Positions 33,962-39,666 of a stretch of DNA of 39,666 bases are shown here, one piece after another. The stretch is from contig CALBSC010000093.1 in assembly GCA_937927685.1 (NCBI GenBank), positions 1 through 39,666 on the forward strand. Reading direction: 5' to 3'. A program made the position numbers and the translations under genes. Positions within the stretch are counted from its first letter, which is position 1. Every line of letters starts with the position of its first letter. The notes under the pieces were generated by a model that saw only the letters and a list, made by a program, of their open reading frames with translations, was not told the DNA's origin and made no database searches. This DNA comes from an uncultured Burkholderiales bacterium (lineage in GTDB: Bacteria; Pseudomonadota; Gammaproteobacteria; Burkholderiales; Burkholderiaceae_C).

Positions 33962-34345
33962 ATGCAGATTCACCCACTGCTCGATGAGGTGGTTCTGGCT
34001 GTGTCCAGCCTGCGGCAGTTGCTCGAACAGCAGCGTCTCACTGAACTGGAGTCGGCCCTGGTCAGCACGCAACAGGCGGTGAACAAGCTCAATGCCTACC
34101 CCGGCGGCGTGGCCGGCCTGCGCTCCGCCATCGACGCCCTGCCCGACGACTTGCGTGAGCCAGCGCTGGCCAAACTGCAACGTGCCAAGCAGGACTATGA
34201 CATCAACGCCGAACTGATCCGGTTGGCCATGCAGCGCAATGCCGCGCTGCAGGCCTATGCGGCCCAGTCGTCGGCAGCGGCCACCTACTCCAGCGAGGGC
34301 GGCGTGTCCATGGTGAACACCGGCAGTCTGCTCGGCAAATTCTGA
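33962..34345 (+). CDS. flgN: Export chaperone FlgN
   Basis: Cytoplasmic chaperone for FlgK and FlgL, 127 residues and largely helical. The pattern LLDEVVLAVSSLRQLLEQQRLTELESAL and the helical C-terminal half fit FlgN, and the flgA-flgM-flgN order is standard. The ATG at 33962 is chosen; the longer open frame upstream overlaps flgM and is unlike the family. It ends 20 bases from the convergent fliA stop, and I see no strong terminator in the gap. Confidence 0.88.
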   Translation: MQIHPLLDEVVLAVSSLRQLLEQQRLTELESALVSTQQAVNKLNAYPGGVAGLRSAIDALPDDLREPALAKLQRAKQDYDINAELIRLAMQRNAALQAYAAQSSAAATYSSEGGVSMVNTGSLLGKF

Positions 34346-34365
34346 GACGGCACCAGCCGGCAGGC

Positions 34366-35046
34366 TCAGGCCTGGCCCATCAAGGCCCGGATGGCGATCA
34401 TGGCTTCGGTGTGCAACTGACTGATGCGCCCGGGTGTCAGGCTCATCACGGCGGCGATTTCGCGGTAGGACAGGTCTTCCTGGTAGTGCAAGGCCATGAC
34501 CATCTGCTGCTTGTCGGGCAGTCGCTTGAGAATATCCACGATGCGCAGCATGAACTGGCGAGACGCCAATAACTGCATCGGGTCGCCGTAGGGGTCCGTG
34601 GGCAGCATGTCCTCAGGAACCTCATCCAGCGGCAGCACGTTCACCAGGGAGTCCACAATCCCGTGGTAATCCTCCAGCGGCATTTCCAGCGCATCGGCCA
34701 CCTCCTGCTCGGAGGGCACGCGCCCGAGCACCTGCTCCAAGCGGCGCGTCGTCTTCTCCAGCAGGTCCAGTTTGTCGCGTTGATGCCGGGGCAACAGGTC
34801 ATCGCGCCGGCAGGCATCGTAGATGGCCCCCCGAATGCGGGTCGAGGCGTAGGCCTCGAAGCTGAGGTTCGGCTGGGGCTTGTATCGCTGAATCGCGTCA
34901 AGCAGGCCGGTCATCCCCTCCTGAAACAGGTCATCCAGTTCAACGTTGGCCGGCAAACGCGAACAGATGTGCGACGCGATGCGACGCACCAGTGCGGTGT
35001 GTTGCCGGATCAGTTCCTCCGGATCGAGCGCTGGGTAGGCCGCCAT
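34366..35046 (-). CDS. fliA: Flagellar sigma factor FliA (sigma-28)
   Basis: RNA polymerase sigma factor for late flagellar genes, 226 residues. Region 2 is clear (LVRRIASHICSRLPANVELDDLFQEGMTGLLDAIQRY), as is the RGAIYDACRRDD block. Region 4.2 is LSYREIAAVMSLTPGRISQLHTEAM. The ATG at 35046 is one base after the flhG stop. The flhA-flhF-flhG-fliA order is typical. FlgM from the facing operon should inhibit it. Candidate target here: the flagellin 2 promoter. Confidence 0.97.
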   Translation of the reverse strand: MAAYPALDPEELIRQHTALVRRIASHICSRLPANVELDDLFQEGMTGLLDAIQRYKPQPNLSFEAYASTRIRGAIYDACRRDDLLPRHQRDKLDLLEKTTRRLEQVLGRVPSEQEVADALEMPLEDYHGIVDSLVNVLPLDEVPEDMLPTDPYGDPMQLLASRQFMLRIVDILKRLPDKQQMVMALHYQEDLSYREIAAVMSLTPGRISQLHTEAMIAIRALMGQA

Positions 35047-35047
35047 G

Positions 35048-35797
35048 TCAACCCTGGCAGATGTGAGCCAGTATCAGGTCCCGCAATTCCAGCGGATGAT
35101 CCCAGGCGCTGGACAGGGCCCCTTGCGGAAATTGCGAGGAGACATGGCCCAGCCACTGAACCGACTGCCCCAACAGCGGCTCTGCCGATGCGGCGAGCCG
35201 CTCAAAAGCCGTCTGGTCTGCATCCCCGCCCACCAGCACCACGCTCCAACTCGCTGCACGTTGCTGCGATTGCACCTTCACCATCCAGTCGCGGGTCTGG
35301 TTGAGGTCTTCTTCACCGCAAGCCGTCAGCACCGTGTGGTGGATGGCATCGTGATAGTGCTGCAATGAACGCCCCATGGCGACCGACAGACACAGGAGCA
35401 CGCGATCAAACACCATGCCACTGTCTTGCAGGCGTTGCATCAAAGTGGGGAACACCTTGGCGGGAGCACGGGCAAGACGCCGTGAGAGGCCATACCAGAG
35501 GTGCGGGTTGAGCGACTGCAGGCCCGAAGCCAACGGCACGTGGTTCATCAGGCTTTGCGAAAGATCGAACCGAACCGGGCAGGGCAATGGCCAGTCCTGG
35601 CGCAAGGACAGGTCGAATTCGTCGATCCAGGCAATGTTGAGACCCCGCTCCACCATCGCATGCGCCAGCACCTGGGCGATGGGCAGCACGATGGCTTCGC
35701 GCCGGGGGCACGACAGGGCGTGGAACCGGGGCGGCGCGGCCGGTGCAAACAATTCGCGCAAACCGCTGGCCTGGTCTTGTCGGGTATCTCGATGCAT
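35048..35797 (-). CDS. flhG: FlhG/FleN-like protein without P-loop
   Basis: It occupies the flhG slot between flhF and fliA. Normal FlhG is a MinD-type ATPase that limits flagellar number and activates the FlhF GTPase through an N-terminal DQAxxLR helix. Here DQASGLR is kept (residues 8-14). However, the segment that should carry the deviant Walker A (KGGxGKT) reads ALSCPRREAIVLP (27-39), with no glycine-rich loop or lysine, and the following ID-x-D-like IDEFDL (58-63) is altered. The family fold is otherwise vague over the remaining 190 residues. ATP binding and dimer cycling are therefore doubtful, while FlhF contact may persist. The ATG at 35797 follows GAGGTGG; a GTG at 35803 is possible. 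It has 249 residues. Confidence 0.78.
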   Translation of the reverse strand: MHRDTRQDQASGLRELFAPAAPPRFHALSCPRREAIVLPIAQVLAHAMVERGLNIAWIDEFDLSLRQDWPLPCPVRFDLSQSLMNHVPLASGLQSLNPHLWYGLSRRLARAPAKVFPTLMQRLQDSGMVFDRVLLCLSVAMGRSLQHYHDAIHHTVLTACGEEDLNQTRDWMVKVQSQQRAASWSVVLVGGDADQTAFERLAASAEPLLGQSVQWLGHVSSQFPQGALSSAWDHPLELRDLILAHICQG

Positions 35798-35804
35798 GGC
35801 CACC

Positions 35805-37088
35805 TCAGCGCACGGGCTTCCATTGACTCAGTTGATCCGCCATCAGCGCAGGCAACTGGTCATTGCCCAGCGACATGTCCTCGCCCAACACACGGGGGTG
35901 CAGGGCGCGGTGACTGAGGTAGGGCAGGTTGGCCGGACTCAGGTCTTCGGGGACACGCTGGCCATTGGCCAGGAACATCAGCGGCAACTGGTGACGGATC
36001 AGGCAGTCGACGGCGGGACCGAGTTGAGCGGCCTCATCGGTTTTGGTGATCAGGGCCGCCAGGATAGAGCCCCCTTGAGCACTGCGTGCCGCCTGCTGGT
36101 GCATGAGGATCACGTCCTCCTGCGTGCGCAAGTCGGTCGTGCTGCTCACCACCAGAATGCGCTTGAGTTCAGGGGCCCCTTGCTGCAACAACTGGGACTG
36201 CTCCAGCATCCGGATATCGCGCTGGTTGACGCCCGTGGTGTCGAGCAGCACGATGTGCCGCTGGCCCAGCGTCTTGATCTTGGCGGCCAGGTCCTCGCTG
36301 TCACGCAACGTGGCCACGGGCACGCCGATGATCTTGGCATAGACCTGCAATTGCTCCTGCGCTCCGATACGAAACGTGTCGGTGGTGAGAAGGGCGAGTT
36401 GATCGCGGCCGTAGCGCAACACGCAACGCGCGGCGATCTTGGCGATCGCCGTGGTTTTGCCCACACCGGTCGGTCCCACAAAGGCAAAGATGCCCCCCGG
36501 GTCAAACACCGACAAGGGATCCACCACCTGCAAGCGGCTCTCGATTTGCTGCTGCAACGCCTGATGCACGGCTTGCGCCGATGGCAACTCGGTCGGCAGC
36601 GCCTTGACGATGTCGCCGCACAACGACGGCGAAAAGCCCGCATGCAACATGAGCCGCAAGGCTTCGGCCTGACGGGGTGAATGCTCCTGCATCTCGCCCC
36701 AGACCTTTTCAGACAGATGTGTCTGCAACAGTTGCTTGACCTGCGCGAACTCGGCGAGCAAATGGTCCATCTCTGCCGCCGATACCGCCTGTGCGGTTCC
36801 CGCAGCCGGGACATGCGCCAACGGCGAGGGCGTTTTCACAAATGGCGTGGCCTTGACAGGCTCTGGCGTCAGCGCTCGCACCGGCGCTTCAACGGACACT
36901 TTCTTGCTCCCCGCCGGCTCCAGCCGGCTGTCGGACAGCAAGGCCAGATCACCCGGGGTGATCGCAATGATCTCCACCCCTTGTGCTGTATCGCGCGTGG
37001 TCAGCACGATGGCATCGCCGCCCAGTTGCTGGGTGACCAGCTTGAGGGCTTCGGTGACATTGGGAGCGAGAAATTTTTGTGGGTTCAT
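35805..37088 (-). CDS. flhF: SRP-type GTPase FlhF
   Basis: GTPase that sets the site of flagellar assembly, usually polar. It has 427 residues: a basic N-terminal B domain, a Pro-rich linker (60-100), an N-domain, then the G domain with GPTGVGKTT (205-213), DTFRIGAQEQL (237-247), the G3 box DTTG (283-286) and TKTDEAAQLG. All catalytic motifs look intact, in contrast to the adjacent FlhG-like protein. It follows flhA after 25 bases and precedes flhG after 7. Its presence suggests polar flagellation. Confidence 0.96.
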   Translation of the reverse strand: MNPQKFLAPNVTEALKLVTQQLGGDAIVLTTRDTAQGVEIIAITPGDLALLSDSRLEPAGSKKVSVEAPVRALTPEPVKATPFVKTPSPLAHVPAAGTAQAVSAAEMDHLLAEFAQVKQLLQTHLSEKVWGEMQEHSPRQAEALRLMLHAGFSPSLCGDIVKALPTELPSAQAVHQALQQQIESRLQVVDPLSVFDPGGIFAFVGPTGVGKTTAIAKIAARCVLRYGRDQLALLTTDTFRIGAQEQLQVYAKIIGVPVATLRDSEDLAAKIKTLGQRHIVLLDTTGVNQRDIRMLEQSQLLQQGAPELKRILVVSSTTDLRTQEDVILMHQQAARSAQGGSILAALITKTDEAAQLGPAVDCLIRHQLPLMFLANGQRVPEDLSPANLPYLSHRALHPRVLGEDMSLGNDQLPALMADQLSQWKPVR

Positions 37089-37113
37089 GCCAGTGGTTCA
37101 ATTCGCGGCCGGC

Positions 37114-39195
37114 TCACCCTTGGGCAGCCTGCGAGCACAACATGCGCTCGAAGCTCAGATGCAGGGTCAACGGCAGTTCGGAGAGCGACAGCACAGAGGC
37201 CTGACTGCGGACCTTCTTGACGATGCGTGACAGGGTCAGACGGGACTTGCCACTGCAGACAATGACGAGCGGCAAATTTTTGGCCTCCATGGCATCCACC
37301 CCGCTGGCGACCTCCTGGACCAGCAGGCGCATCAGGGACGGCTCGATGACCCCATCCGGGGCCACCGCAGCGTTGCCAATCGCCTGTTCGATCAGCCGCT
37401 CGAATTCCGGTTGAATGCCCAGCACCCTCACCTCGGTGCTGTCCCCCAGGGCACGCTGCACGATGACGCGATGCAACCCTTGACGCACATGCGGCAGGAT
37501 GTCCAACGCGTCGGGCGTCTTGGGCGCATGCTCGGCGGCCACCTCGATGATGGTGCGAAGGTCTTTGACCGGCACGCCCTCTTCCAGCAGCAGTTCGAGC
37601 AAGCGCTGCAACAGCGCCACGGACACGATCTTGGGCACAACGTCCTCGACCAGTTTGGGGAAGCTGCTCTTGAAATGCTCCAGCAATTCCTGGGTTTCCT
37701 GACGCCCCAGCAATTCATTCGAATGCCGCCGGATGAGGGTATCCAGGTGGGTGGCCATCACCACGGCCGGCTCCACCACCGTGTGCCCCAGGCTGATGGC
37801 CGCGTCACGGGCGGTGCGCTCGATCCAGGTGGCGGGCATGCCGAATGAAGGATCGCGCACCTGCAAGCCCGGCATGGGCTCGGCCCCTTCGGGCGCAATC
37901 GCCAGCAACCGGTCTGGCAAACACTGCCCTCGGCCGACTTCTCCGCCGTACACCAGGAAACGGTATGTCTCGGCGGGCAACTGGAGGTTGTCCCGGATGT
38001 GCACCGACGGCGTGAGAAAGCCGATGTCGGCAATGAACTTGCGACGGATGGCGCGAATGCGTTTGATCAGGTCGCTGTCCTCGCCCTTGTCCACCATCGG
38101 AATCAGTCGGTAGGGCAATTCCAGACACAGGGGTTCAACCACGGGCACATCTTCCCACCCCAGTTCCTGACGTTCGGTGACGGGCACTTGTGCGGCCGCC
38201 TCGGCGCTTTGCTGAATCTGTTTTCGCAACAACCAGGACAAGCCCGCAAACAACGCGGCAAAGCCCAGAAAAACCAGGTGCGGCATGCCCGGCAAGACAC
38301 CCAGGCTGGCCAGCACGGCGGCGGCGACCAGCAAGGCGCTCTGGTTGTTCTTGAACTGGTTGGTCAACTGCGCCGAGAAGTTGTCCTCGGTTGCCACGCG
38401 TGTCACCAAAATACCTGCGGCCGTGGAAATGATGAGGGCCGGCACTTGCGCGACCAGGCCGTCGCCAATCGTGAGCGCTCCATAGGTTTGCAACGCGTTG
38501 GCAAAGCTCAGATCGTGGGCCAGCACACCCGTGGCGATCCCGCCGATCAGGTTGATCAGCAAGATCAGGATGCCGGCGATCGCATCGCCGCGCACAAACT
38601 TGGATGCGCCGTCCATGGATCCGTAAAAGTCGGCCTCCTGCGCCACATCGGCACGGCGCTGCTTGGCCTCTTCCTGGCGAATCAGACCGGCATTCAGGTC
38701 GGCGTCGATGGCCATTTGCTTACCCGGCATCGAGTCCAGCGCAAAACGGGCCGACACTTCGGCCACCCGGCCTGAGCCTTTGGTGATCACCACGAAATTG
38801 ATGATGGTGATGACGATGAAGATCACGATTCCCACGGTGAAGCTGCCACCAATCAGGAACTTGCCAAAGGCTTCAATCACCTGCCCGGCGGCATCCGCCC
38901 CGGTGTGCCCCTTGAGCAACACGATCCGCGTGGAGGCCACGTTCAGCGAGAGGCGCAACAGCGTGGTCACCAGCAACAGCGTGGGAAAGGCGATGAAATC
39001 CTTGAAACTGCGGATATTCAGGGCTGCGATCAGCACCAGAATCGACAGACCGATATTGAAGGTGAAGAGCAGGTCGAGCAGCAGTGCCGGCAAGGGCACC
39101 AGCATCATCACCAGAATCAGCAACACCAGCAAAGGCACCGCGACCTGCGCCGACGGCGCCTTCAGGCGGGTGACAAAAGTGCTTAAGGTGCTCAT
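37114..39195 (-). CDS. flhA: Flagellar export gate protein FlhA
   Basis: Largest export-gate component, 693 residues. About eight membrane helices lie in the first 330 residues (LLVLLILVMMLVPLPALLLDLLFTFNIGLSILVL onward) with the conserved FHIPEP-family block RFALDSMPGKQMAIDADLNAGLI. The C-terminal cytoplasmic docking domain follows. The ATG at 39195 gives the normal length; a TTG at 39225 is unlikely. It is the first gene of the flhA-F-G-fliA run, divergent from flagellin 2. Confidence 0.97.
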   Translation of the reverse strand: MSTLSTFVTRLKAPSAQVAVPLLVLLILVMMLVPLPALLLDLLFTFNIGLSILVLIAALNIRSFKDFIAFPTLLLVTTLLRLSLNVASTRIVLLKGHTGADAAGQVIEAFGKFLIGGSFTVGIVIFIVITIINFVVITKGSGRVAEVSARFALDSMPGKQMAIDADLNAGLIRQEEAKQRRADVAQEADFYGSMDGASKFVRGDAIAGILILLINLIGGIATGVLAHDLSFANALQTYGALTIGDGLVAQVPALIISTAAGILVTRVATEDNFSAQLTNQFKNNQSALLVAAAVLASLGVLPGMPHLVFLGFAALFAGLSWLLRKQIQQSAEAAAQVPVTERQELGWEDVPVVEPLCLELPYRLIPMVDKGEDSDLIKRIRAIRRKFIADIGFLTPSVHIRDNLQLPAETYRFLVYGGEVGRGQCLPDRLLAIAPEGAEPMPGLQVRDPSFGMPATWIERTARDAAISLGHTVVEPAVVMATHLDTLIRRHSNELLGRQETQELLEHFKSSFPKLVEDVVPKIVSVALLQRLLELLLEEGVPVKDLRTIIEVAAEHAPKTPDALDILPHVRQGLHRVIVQRALGDSTEVRVLGIQPEFERLIEQAIGNAAVAPDGVIEPSLMRLLVQEVASGVDAMEAKNLPLVIVCSGKSRLTLSRIVKKVRSQASVLSLSELPLTLHLSFERMLCSQAAQG

Positions 39196-39252
39196 TGAGG
39201 GCAAAAGTGTAAACAATCTTACCAAGCCCCGAACCGATGTTTATCACGTTAA

Positions 39253-39266
39253 TGAATACTTATTCA
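39253..39266. repeat. Palindrome in the flhA / flagellin 2 intergenic region
   Basis: TGAATA-CT-TATTCA is a perfect 6-bp inverted repeat with a 2-base centre, in an AT-rich patch 58 bp upstream of the flhA ATG. It looks like a dimeric regulator site, but I cannot name the protein. The 222-bp gap 39196-39417 also holds the flagellin 2 promoter; no clear flhA promoter is visible. Confidence 0.4.
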
Positions 39267-39317
39267 GTCTTTTTGCCGTCGGTTGTCGCCTTTCTGAGAA
39301 GTTCCCTCGAATTGTCC

Positions 39318-39345
39318 TAAACGCTTGGACCCGGTTTGCCGTAAC
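39318..39345 (+). promoter_or_regulatory. Sigma-28 (FliA)-like promoter of flagellin 2
   Basis: TAAA (39318-39321), a 16-base spacer and GCCGTAAC (39338-39345) resemble the FliA consensus TAAA-N15-GCCGATAA. One base is missing inside the -10 box and one is added to the spacer, so the distance from TAAA to the TAA of the -10 box is kept. The start would lie near 39352, about 65 bases before the ATG. Confidence 0.6.
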
Positions 39346-39361
39346 CACAGGTGTCAGGGTT

Positions 39362-39377
39362 GAAGGAATTCTCCTTC
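39362..39377 (+). repeat. Small hairpin in the flagellin 2 leader
   Basis: GAAGGA (39362-39367) and TCCTTC (39372-39377) form a 6-bp stem with an ATTC loop, inside the predicted untranslated leader. Two GGA elements occur in the leader, one in this stem and one at the ribosome site. A post-transcriptional regulator such as CsrA could bind, but this is speculation. Confidence 0.3.
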
Positions 39378-39417
39378 CACCCCCCGCAACAGATCAGTCA
39401 CTCGTAGGAGAAACGAC

Positions 39418-39666
39418 ATGCCCGCCGTCATCTATACCAACCAAGCTTCCCTGATGGCCCAGAAAGGCTTGCTCGGAGCGCAGAACTCCCTGGCCTTGTC
39501 GGTGGAGCGCCTGTCGTCGGGCTTGCGCATCAACCGCGCCAAGGATGATGCTGCCGGCTTGGGCGTGGGTGAGAACCTGCAAAAGCAGTTGAACGGTGTC
39601 AAGCAAGGTATCAACAACCTGAACGACGCGATTTCGATGGCGCAAACGGCTGAAGGCGCGTTGCAG
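39418..39666 (+). CDS. fliC: Flagellin (copy 2), cut by the window end
   Basis: First 83 codons of a second flagellin. The D0/D1 signature LSSGLRINRAKDDAAGLGVG is complete. It differs from flagellin 1 at only 7 of these 83 residues, but the DNA carries many silent changes, so the duplication is not recent. The ATG at 39418 follows TAGGAG at 39405-39410. It lies in the same direction as copy 1, about 34.7 kb away, at the other end of the flagellar cluster. The promoter looks FliA-dependent, unlike the sigma-54 promoter of copy 1. Its full length and variable domain are outside the window. Confidence 0.96.
   Translation, partial: MPAVIYTNQASLMAQKGLLGAQNSLALSVERLSSGLRINRAKDDAAGLGVGENLQKQLNGVKQGINNLNDAISMAQTAEGALQ

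Noticed and set aside
34346..34365. Possible bidirectional terminator between flgN and fliA
   Set aside because: The gap is GC-rich but shows no stable stem with a T-run on either strand.
35376..36680. Plus-strand open frame of 434 codons over flhG and flhF
   Set aside because: Shadow frame; the minus strand encodes intact FlhF motifs here.
37269..37286. GGCAAATTTTTGGCCTCC inside flhA resembling the candidate activator motif
   Set aside because: It has a two-base insertion, lies in coding sequence, and is far from any sigma-54 site.
39325..39339. Sigma-54-like TGGACCCGGTTTGCC upstream of flagellin 2
   Set aside because: The GG and GC doublets are one base too close, which sigma-54 does not tolerate; the overlapping FliA-like boxes fit better.

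Overview
The window is a nearly complete flagellar gene cluster from a GC-rich Gram-negative bacterium. L- and P-ring genes, a FlhF/FlhG/FliA block and a gspE-gspF-5'-nucleotidase neighbourhood together suggest a betaproteobacterium of the order Burkholderiales. That placement is inference; the sequence carries no rRNA or other taxonomic marker. I see no tRNA, rRNA, CRISPR, insertion sequence or phage gene.

Layout. (1) 22-4512: type II secretion/pilus genes gspE and gspF, a cytosolic 5'-nucleotidase, and a convergent EamA-type permease. (2) 4761-5675: flagellin 1, with a consensus-quality sigma-54 promoter and a strong terminator. (3) 17391 down to 5860, minus strand: flgB-C-D-E-F-G-H-I-J-K-L-motA-motB in one tight run, again behind a sigma-54 site. 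(4) 17584-18708: flhB alone on the plus strand. (5) 30326 down to 18710, minus strand: fliF-G-H-I-J-K-M-N-O-P-Q-R. (6) 30463-34345, plus strand: three unnamed genes translationally linked to flgA-flgM-flgN. (7) 39195 down to 34366, minus strand: flhA-flhF-flhG-fliA. (8) 39418 to the window end: the start of flagellin 2, with a sigma-28-like promoter.

Together these encode the export gate and ATPase, MS/C ring, rod, L/P rings, hook, junction proteins, stator, sigma-28/anti-sigma and two filament proteins. Not in the window: fliE, fliL, fliD, fliS, the master regulator or sigma-54 activator, and recognisable intact che genes.

The most unusual aspect is a set of control parts that look altered. 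FliM lacks the N-terminal CheY-P-binding peptide and cannot be extended to include it. FlhG keeps its FlhF-activating DQAxxLR motif but has no P-loop. The three genes ahead of flgA read as an eroded CheW-like protein, a membrane coiled-coil protein and a CheA-like protein without a usable ATP site. These are co-transcribed with the flgM anti-sigma gene and are the best candidate for an undescribed module. Both sigma-54 promoters share an upstream 16-bp motif that may be the activator site. Structured RNA elements lie at the fliK start and inside flgM.
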